Shown here: in pieces, positions 46,801 to 59,732 of the stretch
How positions within the stretch are numbered: the first letter of the stretch is position 1
Layout: every line of letters starts with the position of its first letter
Source of the DNA: Brienomyrus brachyistius
Lineage: Eukaryota > Chordata > Actinopteri > Osteoglossiformes > Mormyridae
Direction: 5' to 3'
Assembly (NCBI RefSeq): GCF_023856365.1
Contig: NC_064542.1
Coordinates: 14,856,863-14,920,862, forward strand
DNA length: 64,000 bases
The notes under the pieces: generated by a model
Seen by the model: only the letters and a program-made list of their open reading frames with translations
Databases searched by the model: none
Told to the model about the DNA's origin: nothing
Made by a program: the position numbers and the translations under genes

Positions 46801-49800
46801 AGGGGCTGAAGTGTTGAAGTTTATTATAATATTTGCAAATAATTTTATTTACATAGTAAAATCGAAAGAAATTCTTTTGGTTAATGTAATAGCAAAAAAT
46901 GTTATATTGTATATACAACATTATGTGTTTTACATGTACAGCTTGATGCTTGATATCTCCATGGTGTGTTAGAAGTTAGGGCTGCTTTGGTGTTGCTTGG
47001 CTCTCCCTAGCACTGCCAGTCCCCACTAAAATTCAGATATACTTGTTTTCTTGATCAAGGTCATTCAACAGTGAAACGCCACCAAACATCCTTATTCCAC
47101 GTATCTCCAAAAATCCATTATTTCAAGTGCACGGGAAAAAAAACGCATTTGCTCAAAGACAACTTTAGAAAATAACCCTAAAACAATGCTGAGGCTCCCT
47201 TAGCCCTACAAATGGAGATGTATCTTTACAATCAGTGAATGATTTAATGTTTTAAATGGACTTACCTGGATTGTTGTCAGCGAGGCAAATATGTTAGTGT
47301 CAACAAGCTACAAAATAATCTCGCCTTGTATTCACAATTAATAATGACTAGCTACCTATCCAGCTGTTAACGTTGTTAAAATTAGCGATATACCATCATA
47401 AATGCAAAGGTTAATTAGTACAAACATAAATATTAGATAAATAGGTGTCTTCATAAGTCACCTTTTTCAAAATGTGGACATATATGGTTTTCATCAGACA
47501 GTGACAATATGAATTTGTCACTTAGCCCTCAAATTACCTCCATTCCATAATTCCACTTCCCATAATTCCGAGCTGTACGTGGGATACCCCAGAGTATACA
47601 GAAATGCACCAGCACTGACTTGCACCTTCTGCCAGTGAGTGTCCTTTCCCAGCACACTTGTAAACACAATTGCAAATATGCAGAAGATCCATCTGGATTA
47701 GTGCGTTCGGAGATGTCGGACATGCTTTACATTGTCTAACAGCACTTCCAGCTGTTCTGACTGAAATGTTATCTTATCCAACTGATTCATCTATCTCACC
47801 CAGCTGTGCTCATGTGTGTTTTTTTGTATTGTTGATGTAGGGTTTGATTTTGTTACTACTCCCCTGTGCGTAATTTAATGAGGCCCAAGTGAACATAGTG
47901 AACTCAGTGTTATTTATGTTTGCCTTGATCGTGTCCTTGTCCTCTTCAGAGGTCACAACACGTGTGATGGTTAAGGTTTCCTAGCTGAGTGCTGTACAAT
48001 GATTCATTTTATTACCACTCCACCATTCTGTGGGTAACTCAAATAATGCAAATCGATGCACGTTCCATTCTGTCTGGAGTGTATCTCCTGGGTTGGCTAT
48101 GCCCTCTGGTTCTGGCCTAGCCTCAGCGTACATGCATCAGAGATTTTTTATTTATTTATTTTTAATAAATAATGTCTGTTTACTACACTCTGCAAACACC
48201 CAACCTCCCCACCATCACCGCCAAGCTACCCGGCTAAACTATACTTCCCCCCACAATTGAATTACAAATTATAGTCCAGATTACATCAATGTCATCTTCA
48301 GTTCGGACGAAAGCCAATTTTCTGTCGAGGTTTTGAGACTGAACTTTGGGTCAGATGAACAGTTTTTCTCGAAAGCTGATGGTGCTGTACCCGAAATTTG
48401 GGGATAAATGGTTGCAGCCAAATGAGGCTGCACTTGCCACGGACCAGTTCATGTCTGGAAAGCAGGGGGTGCCCTGTTCCCCCCCCCCCCACCCCCCGCC
48501 CCCCATAAGCATTTTCAGATTCATCACAATAATTCTGAAAATTTAACAATTTTACTTCAGCTCATCTACGTAAAAGTAGAAAAAAAACTATTTGAAAATC
48601 CAAGTGTATGCTAATGATTTTGTGTCTGTGATGCCCTTTCATGTAACGGATATTTATTTAACTGGATGCAAAGAGACTTTTTGGAACACGAATGCTCACG
48701 CTTTGACTCACGCGGGGTGAGAGAGCACACAGTCATCTTTGTAAGGACAAACCATTGGTGTCTGTTTAAAACTCTACAAGCCAGCTGTGTAAACATACAA
48801 AATGTCTAGAAGCATTTCACAATATTGTTACCTTATCTGTGGATGCTTTATAAAACACAAAAAAAATAATTCTTATTAATTCTTACATGAGGTGCTAACT
48901 CTTTTTTGGTTTAATTTCACTTTTGGGTAAATTGACCCTATAATTTTAGCTCTTCAGAACATCTGTGAGTTGGGTGTTTCATTGACTGTGACCGTGTCTC
49001 TTGGATAATTGATTAGATAAGGTCTAGGGCCCTATTGTTCCCTATACCATGAGCCTCAGAGCTTGATGGCTGCATTTAGGTTTGATTGAACTCAGATATA
49101 AAGTCACATGCTGTTGCAGACACCAGTTGCCTGCGAGTCCTTCAATTATATAACAGCCTGCATGAATGAGGCCCTTTGATGTTCAACAGCTAAGACTCAA
49201 ACACTTTGAGCCTAGGAGTGAGAGAGGAGACAATGAGTTAGTTACGGTTTATTGGAAAGCAAATAGATGAAGTCTAGTTGGTCACTGCATGTGTGCATAC
49301 CGGTGTAGCCAATGTCGACTGTGCTGAGACACTGTCGCTCAGAAATATGCAAATTTTCCACTCCATGCTGAGAGACCTTTTGGTTGTTTGTCCTGGGGGA
49401 CGTGCCTAGAGATTCGCTAATTGTCTGTGTTGACGGACATGTAGGTCGTCTGCTCTGGGAGATGTTTTCTGATAGGCCTTTACAACCTGTGTGGTCCAGT
49501 TCTCCACTATGACACTGTTTTGAAGGTTTGCAAACAGTCATACAGAGAGCTTGCAGGAATGCAGATCAGGGGAGAGCGCAGGGCCCTGCCGGTGATATCT
49601 GCCGCCATGCGTTATAGCTGACGAGGTAACAGAGGGGGGGCAATAAATGTGTTTGAGGCTCCTCAGGCTCCCGGGTATCTTTGCTGATAAACCTAGAAGT
49701 TCATGCCCTTGTTGATGACACACCTCCATGCCTTCAGGAAGCTCTTCCCCCCTCCCCTGTTGAGTTACCACTAAGAGTAGGGCTTGGGTGCCATTCCTCG

Positions 49801-51860
49801 GACCACCACGGGAAACCGGATGCCAGTGTCATCCCGGCTGATGTCAGCCAGGAGACTGTGACACTGTACACATCTCCCCTATTTATTTATTGTGGGGGGG
49901 GGCAACAGGGCTATTGAGTGACTGTGAAAGGTCAGCTATCTTTGGGCAAAAATGAGTAAGAACCAGGAAGGGCGGCTTCTTCCCCTCTCTTACACTCCCT
50001 GAGAGGAAATCTGTAAGGAAGTCGAGGCAAACGGGAAAAAGGCTCTGCGGAATCGAGCGCATGATGGAAGCGGAAATGAAATTCCATACAGCGGTGAGTG
50101 AAGAACGTGAAGTGGTGCTGCAAAAATAACTTTAGACATACAGTACAAGGTCCTTTATGGGATCAAGGTTCAATAGTTCAAGGTTTAAAATCTATCGTGT
50201 GCAAATGGATGCTTATATGAGCAAGTGTCTTCAAGACTGGACTTGCAATCACTTCAGGGCATAAGCTAATGCATGACATCCAATGTACTCTGTGACCATG
50301 AAGCACCAGTAGGTGCCTCTCGTTAGAAGATTGGGGGTGGGGGGGGGGTCCTGCTCCGTACCTCCGTAAGGGAGTTGAAGTGAATTTTAAGGGGAGATCA
50401 AACTTGTGATTTTACTGCGTGAATACATGCCTGTAGTAAAGGCTTGAACTACTCTCATCGGTCGATCTTTTTTTTTTTTTGCTGTCAAAAATTTCTCTGG
50501 ATTGGAGGAATATTTACATTTCAGGTTAGATAAAACATTCTGTTCTCTGATGATGTCATATTTTGCGCACAGTGCTGAAAGTATTATGTGTGAAACAAGG
50601 CACCACTTTTCATAATATGCAGTATAATAATACATTTAGGTTTACATTCCTTTCAAATACTTTATTGATAGTCACGACAGCTTTCATATGTGGTTTCCTT
50701 TGAGGTTTATAAACAGATGCTGTCAGTATGTGGGCTAAATGTGAGTGTGTGGGGGAGCAGGATACAGCACATGTTGTGTATTTAATATTTGGTATTAGCT
50801 TATCAGGCCTTGGCAGCTCCAGCAAACCACTGATATCACTCAACCACACCTCCAGCTCCCACCCTCTGTCAGCACCAAGAAACAGGATATTTATGCTTGT
50901 AAGCCACCAATAAGAAAGTCCTGTTACATCCTCAGCATGTGTCCCTCTAAGTGGCTACATGCCGTTTCCTCTCTTGTGACACTGAGGTCAAAATGTCACA
51001 TTTCCCTATTGTGCTTCTCCCAACGTGTGCAAAGTACCAGTTTGCTTCCATATCTCATCGTCGTCACCTTTTGGTCCCTTACCTGCAATTTTGTTTGAGA
51101 GACTGAAGATCAGTTTTCATAATTTCTATTTGCCACCAGATTATGTCCATGTTTACTAGTCCTCCCCCAAAAAGCGATTTAGTGACATTTTGCAGAAAGA
51201 TCAGCTCCCGTTTGTACGCTGCTCATGCTTTTGTTAGAGTTCCAAATGCCATCCGAGGGAGTAAATGATGCATTTCTGGAAATTCTCTCCTGGAATTGAA
51301 GAGACAGTGGGTGCCAGGCCTTTTTTTTTTGGGGGGGGGGGGTAGTATGGAGCTGCTAGGGTCCTGCTGCACATAGGAATGTGATAGGGGTGGGGTGGGG
51401 GGCAATCACAAGGCACTTCCCTTTGTAGGCCATGGATGTCGGCCTACTTTATGAGAAAAGTAGAAGGCAAAAACTGGAAGCGTGTATGTCAGATTAACAA
51501 GGGGACATTTCTATCTGGAAATTATTCTACATCAGACACTTTCTGATGCTAAATCCATCAACGTTATTAAGCATTAATTCTTAACACAGGTTTTCCTGCA
51601 GCAACAGGAAATAAGCAGAATTTGGAGAGAATCTTCATCAGTGTGTAGTTACTACCTTATATTTTCTGGACTTTACAAGTCTTTCTGTATCTGCTGGCTC
51701 ATCTGCAAATGTTTTTCCACCAGTCCAATATCCACATGTTCTGCTGAACAAGATTTAAGCCCATTTTCACATGTGCATCCTACTCGTACCTTGTGTTCTT
51801 GTTAAATCTGCTTAGCAGCTATTGAGCATTGCAGCTGGTGTCATATGGCACGCATATGGC
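46801..51860. other. Gene-free region
   Basis: No exon or RNA gene recognised. Homopolymer tracts occur (C10 then CCCCCC near 48480-48503, G runs near 49895, 50338 and 51331). At 51870-51885 AGTCACTTTATTGTCAATTG again resembles a reversed retroposon tail. Confidence 0.5.
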
Positions 51861-52554
51861 AGATCAAGTCAAGTCACTTTATTGTCAATTGCATTTCGGC
51901 AGCTCTGTTAGGAAATTACCATGCACAACCCTGTCCCTTCCAGAAAATGTTGTCAACCCATCATCTTTTGATTTTGTTTAATACTGTTGAAGTCAAGCAT
52001 AAAATGGTGAAGCTGCACGCTCATTAGCTCAGTGGTGATGGGTTAAATTAAATTGGAGATGATATTAAAAATTAAAAAGTGTGATGATATGAATGGAAAG
52101 TACCTTTCTGAAGCATAAACAGTTAAATGCACCGATAACGGAAATGCCAAATGGTGAATGATAATGAACAAGTTTAATTTTATTAGTGAGATAAAATTGA
52201 TGATGCATTTTTTTAAAATCAGTCCCTCTACAAAGATTGACGAGTAAAATAAGTTTCAGTGAGATCCATCTGTGTCTAATTGATTCAGACATTTAGAAGA
52301 ATCTGAAATGAGACAAGGGGCCCTAATTACTGTAACAGCGCATACAAAAACAGGAATGGGAACAAACCAGGAAAAGAAGAGAACGGGATTTAATTGAGCC
52401 AGCAGAGAATAGATGAGTCCAGCTTCCTGGCTCTAAATTCTCCTGGTTTTCTTACCATCTGGGGGGGGGGGAATGGTCTGTCGATGGGGGCCATCCCTCA
52501 GTCAAACAGCACGTGAGATAATGACCATACTTTGGTTCTGCCCCCCAATCAAGA

Positions 52555-52695
52555 TGGCAGCGTAGTGGGTAGCGCTGCTACCTCTCACATTCAGGGTTGG
52601 AAGTTTGAATTTTGACTCTGTGTGTGTGTTTGTATTTGTGTGTGTGTCTGTGTCTGTGTGTGTGTGTATGTGTGTGTGTGTGTATGTGTGTGTGT

Positions 52696-52739
<44 letters not shown>

Positions 52740-52923
52740 AATACCCATGAACCCTCCAGGCTCTCTGGTTTCCTTCCCACAATGCACAGGCATGCAGTTA
52801 GGCTAATTGGCATCTTTAAATTGTGATTTTGTATGTATTCGTGCTTTTTGCCCTATATTGCCTTGGATGGACTCCAGGACCCCTGTAGCACCATCCAGGA
52901 TAAGCGGTTAGAAGATGGATGGT
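52555..52923 (+). mobile_element. SINE family A-like copy interrupted by a (TG)n microsatellite
   Basis: Head GATGGCAGCGTAGTGGGTAG, then GCTACCTCTCAC and GTTGGAAGTTTGAATTTTGAC. After the TG repeat come CTCTCTGGTTTCCTTCCCAC, AGGCATGCAGTTAGGCTAATT, TTGGATGGACTCCAGGACCC and GATAAGCGGTTAGAAGATGGA, the usual AFC-type 3' end. The microsatellite replaces the GTGTGTGGA segment of the SINE, from which it probably grew. Confidence 0.7.
52618..52739 (+). repeat. (TG)n microsatellite, about 120 bp
   Basis: Almost pure TG dinucleotides with interruptions (TGTATTTG, TCTG, TATG). The longest uninterrupted run is at the right end (52701-52738). Confidence 0.95.
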
Positions 52924-53466
52924 TCTATTCCCTCTTTACTGTAAGAAATTGCAAGGGCTGGCAAAGTTCCAAGTGTTGTGTTATTATGGTAATCTAGCTG
53001 TTAGGGATACTTTTACTTGGATCTGTCACATAGGAAAAGGAACATGCTTATGATGGATGGAAGATTGGGCAGACGGACGTGTGACACAGAACACTCCACT
53101 TTGGTCTTTAACCAAGCATCTGAATCAGTCAGTCCAGCCATGGATGCATATGGCAGCGCTTGCGGAAAATGAGCAAACAAAATTCCACCACGGAAGACCT
53201 CTTAACACAGAAAAAGCTATAGTAATCAGATACAACATTCAGTCAATCATTGGAATCAGAAGATCATCCAACAGGTGTTTCGTGTTTTTCGATCTTGCGT
53301 GTTAAATCCACATTATTTTGCACTTTATGATAAAGAGCTTTTCTTTGTCGTGCGGCATTTTTTGTATGTGACTGTTGTGACTGATTATTGTGTAGATGTG
53401 CCTCTTTCAAGCATTTGTGATGTCATACTGAAATTTACTAAATATAACTAGTATGTATATCAAGCA

Positions 53467-53752
53467 TGTCACAACACAAAGGATGAAGGACTTGGGGCCA
53501 GGCATTGTAGCAAAACTCAACAGAAATTGGAAACAAAGTGGATTGCGAGGGATCAAAGTGGGAGGAGTGAGGCAAAGAAGGGCACAGGCAACATGAGGGA
53601 ACGACATCAACGACCGGAATAGCAAGGACAAGACAAACAGGTACTTAAATACATGGATTGACAAGGGCAAGAAGCATCGGGTGTGGCCCCCATTAGACCA
53701 TGGGAGGGAGGAGACGGGAGGGTCAGGCAGACATAGCAGGCAGGATGTGACA
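53467..53752 (-). mobile_element. Solo LTR, Gypsy-like, copy 1
   Basis: On the minus strand the unit starts TGTCACATCCTGCC and ends GTTGTGACA, the TG…CA ends of an LTR with short inverted tips (TGTCAC/GTGACA). It contains the TATA-like TATTTAAGTACCTGTTTGTC. It shares CTGACCCTCC-GTCTCCTCCCTC with the copies at 61312 and 62390. No internal retroelement genes adjoin it. Confidence 0.65.
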
Positions 53753-53759
53753 AGTCAAC

Positions 53760-56700
53760 TGTTGGTCTGCTCTAAGTCTGGTCTCAGCAAATGCTCTGCT
53801 GAGCCTGAAGCAAGCAAGGCCCTAATCCCTCAAAATGTTTCTAGGGTGCCAGGTAAATAGCCGGTCCCAGTGCTTTGACTCTCAACTGTATGTGTGTCTC
53901 AAAGGAGCCTGGGATGCGAAAAGACACATTCCGATGCAAATTGAAAATAAGGCATTCTTTGTTTTTTTCTGAAGGGAGAGCATTCAGGTAAGTATATTTA
54001 AGCACCAAGTGAAGGTTCATTTGGCATAGTTCTTGGCTTATAAGAATGGAATATCTGTTTAGCATTTGTTGTTTACAAACGTTTTAACTCCCAAGTCAAA
54101 ATTCAACCAGTTGCATCAAAGTGATTAATCTGCTCATAAAAACACTTAGATCAGGCCTTTGGTCTGGCGTAATTTCAGTGCTTACTAATTGACTTCTTTG
54201 GTGCTTGTGCTGTGAAGTTATGTCCTTTGCAAAAGTATCCAGGTGAACCATATAGATAGATATGTACAAGAAACATTACATAAACTGAACGGGGTTTTGT
54301 GTCACAGGATCTATAACATTTTGGTAATAATTAGTGCCTCATTATACCCCATATGATGTCATAATAAATGGCAGCTGTCTAATCTGTTTTTCTTGGGATA
54401 CTGAGTGCATTGTTCCGCAGTGACTGTTTTTCATGTTGAGTGTGAAAACTGGCCTGGTACCTGTATCACAAAGCAAGATTTCTTGCTTAGCCAGATAGCT
54501 TATCGGATTTAAGGCACTCCAGTTTAAATGGACTTTATCTTCATTCACTTTTAGTCCAACAGATCAAAATCGTCAGTTTTGTTGAACAACCAGTTTGATT
54601 CTCGCAGTCTGAGTGCATCTCAAATATGCACTTTAGCTGAGATCACGTCAGTTTAAGTTCAGTTCATTTAATTCTCTCTTTATGATGCATGTTATTGCCA
54701 TTTTTTCCGTCTAATAAATGCAAGTGCATGCAATTAACCTAATAGAATGTTTGTCCCCTTTCGCTACAGTATTTTAATGTTATAGGTATGAAATGAGTGC
54801 ATCTATTTAATTATACAAAGTAGCACAGCAAATGATGAGCTTTTCAACAGTTGTGTTTAGTGGGTCAACATTTTAGTTTTTGGACAGATAAAGGCAATTG
54901 TTTTGCTCAAATAAGGGAGCAGCTGGTGTGTTGGAGCTGCAGGTCCATAGATGCCGGTCAACTTTGGATCTATCATTCACCCAGTTACTATCTCTCTTGA
55001 TGACGAATGCTCTTTCAATGACTGAAACAGGCTAGTGTTAGCATAGAGACAGATGTGAGAAGGAGCTGTTTGAACATCAGAGGGTTGAGGGGGGGTGCGT
55101 CTGTGCATCACTGCTCTTGACGGTGCCTGTTTGCACGTTCTCCAGTTGTGTTGCTGGGGCACCACGGTTTGATTAAAAACCTCTTCGCCCTCTTCGTCTG
55201 TCAGTCTGAGACTTCCCGCAGTCCCCGTGGCAGAGGTCAGCATTTAAGCCCCGATTTCTGCCTGCATGGATGTTTGCTGTCCCCTGGGGCATTTCTGTCT
55301 CACACGTCACACTGGTGCCTGAAAGGCGTCTAGGAAACTGGATCTTCCCAGGCTGGCAGTAGCTTGCAGTGTTGCCTGGCTTTGGCTGATCTTATCTTTG
55401 GTGTTTAGCCTTGTTGTTTGGGACTTCCTGCGTCCTTTTCACCGTCTTTCTGGTTTATTTCCCAGTGACTCAGTGCATCCATGCAGTTCCAACCCTTTGT
55501 ACTGTTTCAGGCTTGTAACACCATAGATAAATATTTATGTCTGTCACCCCTTTACAAACACGTTCCACTATGCCTTCAAACTGGTCCAAAACTTTTTTTA
55601 GGCGTGTGCATTTAGCACACCAATGTGCCAGAAAGAGCCGTTATGCTGGATATGTCGTCCACAAAGACCAGACGAAGACATATAGAAAACAGAACAGTGA
55701 TGTTAACTTCAGGTTTCATCCTAAGGGGAGATCTGCATTTGAGGTGCATTTCCAGGTTCAGCAACAGTCCTCAGTAACATGCAATGGCCTCAGCTTCAGA
55801 AATTACTACCTTTTGTGAGGGACAGAGACAAGTGTCATTCATGCCCCCGGATGCTGTGATGTCCCAGGCTCTGGTTCGGCGCTGTGAATCACATCTGAGT
55901 ATCACATCCGCTTCATCTTTTTGATTCTTTAGGCTGGAGTTATTAGAAACATAAGTGGTTATTAACACATAGAGTGGGGTTGGGGGGAGGGGGGGTGAGG
56001 GTGCATTGGCGGGATAAAAAGAGTAGAGGGGAGAATAGGGTCATGGGAAAGGAAGGCTTGGCAAAAAGGGGCCACTACATAAATGTGAATATGCGTAAGT
56101 GAACATACAGTGCAAATATTCACAATTTTTCATATTTCCAAAATCAAATATTGTATTACAAGTTTAAATGACCATGTAATACAACCTGTTTTTGAAAATA
56201 ATAATAAAAAAAAGGCTGCATTTCTCCCAAAACCCTTTACTGGGTTTTGTTAATAATGCTAATGAATTTTTCAAAGTAAAAATATGCTTTATATATACAT
56301 ATAAAGGATGTCTACATGGAATTAAGAAACTCTGCATCAGCCGGGATGTAGGAAATGAGAATGTGCTTGGTTTAATTTCAGTTATTGTCACAGTTTGCTT
56401 TCTGAGTTGGTTGTATTAAGCTGCAAAACGGTTTGTGATGCATTAGCCTTCGCATTGTGATTTCAAAGGTTATTTCTGCCAAAGCTGTAAGCAGAGTGCG
56501 ATCAAAAATAGTTTTATACGATATTTCATGCAAATGTGACAACATCTTTAATCTCTGTCTAGAGGGATGTACCATCATAGTGCATAAACTGCAGTCTGTA
56601 ACCAGAGCGAGAAGCAGACAGTCAGGGTACACCAAGCCCCCTGGACAGACTTCCAGCGCACCATGCTATCTGTATCAAGGTCCATATTGGTGTTTCTCAG

Positions 56701-58730
56701 TATGTGTACTTGACTGTACTTGTGTTCTTGTGTACTCATTTTATGTCATTGTCCATAGCTGAAGGCAAGTTACTTAGAATAGAAGTAAAATTTGGACTGT
56801 GCAAATTAGCATTTTGTTATTTTGTACATTTGACTTCCTCAGCAGGCTCCTGGGTGATGGGCTCCTCCTTTGCGTCTGGTTCATCTCAACGTTTCTTCCA
56901 TCTAGAGAGTTTTTACTTGCCACTTTCACCTCTGGCTTGCTCACTGGGGGGGTTTGGGCAGGGACAATGTAAAGCACTTTGAGACCATAAAATGTTGTGA
57001 AAATGCATTATAAATATGAAACTGAATAGAAATAAATTAAAAAATACAGAGGACAGTAAAAATCCCCAGTTGTCATCCTTGCCAGTGCATTGGCTGGATC
57101 TTCGCCAAATGAGATCACTTCCATAATTCATTGTGCCCCAAGTTCATTATTGGGAGGTAAATTGGAAAGACTCCTCTGGCCAAGACCACAAGTACGATCT
57201 TATTGAGAACCACGCAAGGTTTGGTCACCTGGCTGCTAAACACAGAATGCCATATTCACAGCTTTACAGAATGGAGGGGTCATCTCAGCTCGAAGGTAAT
57301 GGGGGAGGAGATGAGCGACATTAGGTCAACGGGAAGGGTAGAGAGCCGGGTCAACATCATGACTTGGAGCCACCCCAAGCACCTTTCCCATCTGGGGTAC
57401 TTCACAATGATCTATTGTGTAGGGGGGATATCTTATTGGCTACACATGAGAACTAGTTAGCCCCCATCCTGCGGCAAGAGTCGGTCTGAGAAGAATCGGC
57501 TAAATAGAAAACCATCCATGGAAGATGGCTGCTGCCGTAGACAACAACTAGATTGTCCAGCTTATGAATGAGTAATCAAGAATGACGCAAACCACTTAAG
57601 ACGCATGGCTTTGTCATTTGCTTCCACTATTTGTCTTTGTGTTGCGTTACGTATTTACAAAGCTCAAGATGTAACTAATAAGTGAAGCTACTTTTCAAAC
57701 AACATTTAATAAAGACTAAAAAGTCAAAAGAAGTTCGATTAAAAAGTCAGATTGACACGAGGTAGAGGATTCCTGCTGGTAGACTGTGCGGCAATGCTGG
57801 ACCATATTTTTAATTTGTCAGATTTGCTGTTTGATGATCAGATTGATAGCAATGTTAGCCAGTGGATTAGCACTCTGTGTGCTAATGTTTGTTGTAAATA
57901 GAAAGGCTTTTGCAAATTTGCGGTAATGCTTGAAAGCATATGGTTATGGTGCAGGTCTTACTACTGTTTCTAATCTGTCTGTATATTTTATTTTTATATA
58001 TTTTATAGATATTTTATTTCCTTGCAGTGTGTATGCCATGGCACTCATATTATGGGCATTATGGGTTTAGCATATCTCTGCCAGAAGCACGGAGGATGCT
58101 GCTGCAGGAACAGGAGAGGCTGCTATTAAGGCCCCGTACTGCTTTTGTTGTGCAGAATAATGAGGGGCAGAATTGACCCCTCCATGCCTGGTTCCTGTTT
58201 CCAGCATTTCACATCTGTTACATCAGCACCTGCCAAAGACCTCAATAGGTATCTGAGGCAGTCACGCTTCTACTGTGTTCAATAGACACATAGAAATACT
58301 GATTTCGATTTATAGACTTATTTTGAAACTTGAACATCACCATGCACCAGTTTAAGCTACCTTATGGACAATCTGTCAGATAGTATCTAGGATTTCCAGG
58401 CCTGAAATCTGTAATGGCTATGCTCAGATATTGATAAACTGAGGCATGGTTACCCATTTGGGTCCTTCTGCTTAAAACACATGATCTGCTGGGCCCCTGG
58501 AGGCCTAGATTCCAACAGAGAGCTGGATAGGCACACAGGAATCTCTCTGGACCCAGCTGAGAGGTGTTCCCACTTAAGAACCAACACTTGAGAAGCACTT
58601 GGATCTGGAATAGTGTGGATGACCCCACTTCAACTGTAGACACTGTGCAGCCACCCAAGATGACTGCTGGAGCCAACAAAGTATGTTAAGCCATGTGCTA
58701 CATGGTATGATAATTATTTGGCCAAGTTAA
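53760..58730. other. Gene-free region
   Basis: No coding exon or RNA gene recognised. A retroposon-tail-like stretch (AATGTAAAGCACTTTGAGACC then GCATTATAAATA) lies at 56960-57035, and a G-rich run at 55975-56000. Confidence 0.45.
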
Positions 58731-58734
58731 GGCA

Positions 58735-58905
58735 AAACAGTGACTCAACAGGTAACCCTGTGCCCTGACATCCAGAACCAGATGAGTTCAAATCCCATCC
58801 CTATGTCTGTGTGTGGAATTTGCATGTTTGTCCCATGCTTCCTTGGGATTTTCTGGTTTCTGACCACAATCAAAAAATGTAGATTATTGCTTAATTGATA
58901 GTTAA
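58735..58905 (+). mobile_element. SINE family A fragment
   Basis: ACAGTGACTCAACAGGTAACC, GAGTTCAAATCCCATCCC (B-box-like), TGTGTGTGGAATTTGCATGT and TCCTTGGGATTTTCTGGTTT correspond to the head and centre of family A. The 3' end is missing. Confidence 0.55.
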
Positions 58906-59732
58906 ATCTCTGATGAAGAGCTCACAGTGAAATCACTCTGAAAGCCACAGGATTTGAATCAGCCATCTTCTAATATTGGGTAATACTGAGTCACACTGAT
59001 GACCAGCAACTCAGCTGACCCACAAAGCTTAAATTTATTATGTGTTATCAGGTGCAAACAATTAGCGCCTCCATATCTGGTGCCCCTGCTGGGAGGACCT
59101 GTAGGAAGGAAACTAGAAGATTTGTGAGGTTGGTGAGGAACCTAATAGTTTAGTTAAAACAGATGCACTATGGAAGCCTGAAAAAGTAGCCAAGCGCTAT
59201 TAAATTTTATTTGAGTGTTGGGGTCACCCCCATCTTCCAAAAGCCGCGACCAATTTTGTCATTCAGCCAATGATAGCAAGAAAATATGTAGCCCAGTGTA
59301 CAAACCACTGAAAGAAAAGCAAAACTGTCACTGAGGAATGTAAGCTGTAGTCTCCCACCACAATGCCAGCTGTGTACAAGGGTTTAAAGCAAACATCCAT
59401 GGATGGCTCTTCTGCAAAGCATGTCAAGTACAGCATGTTTGAACAAATTTTAACAAATACAATCGATCGGCCCCTCTTGTTTACCCGCCCCGACTTGGGC
59501 AGAATGTTTTTTCTGTGGTAGGCATCCACCCCCCAGAATCCCTCCTGCAAGCCTTTTAATTATCAGGATTGAGGATCTCTGGTTGTTGTCTCCTGACAGC
59601 ACTTTGCTTGTGACTTTTCATCTCCCCCTCAGTTCTCCCCTCTTTGCATGTTGAATCATTGTGCTGAGGCAAACATCTATGACATGTGCTATTATTTTAA
59701 CATCTTATTTGTGTATTATTTGTATTATTATA

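Noticed and set aside
52502..52826. Long ORFs coding for His-Thr or Cys-Val repeats on both strands
   Set aside because: They are translations of the (TG)n microsatellite in different frames; no start context or exon borders.
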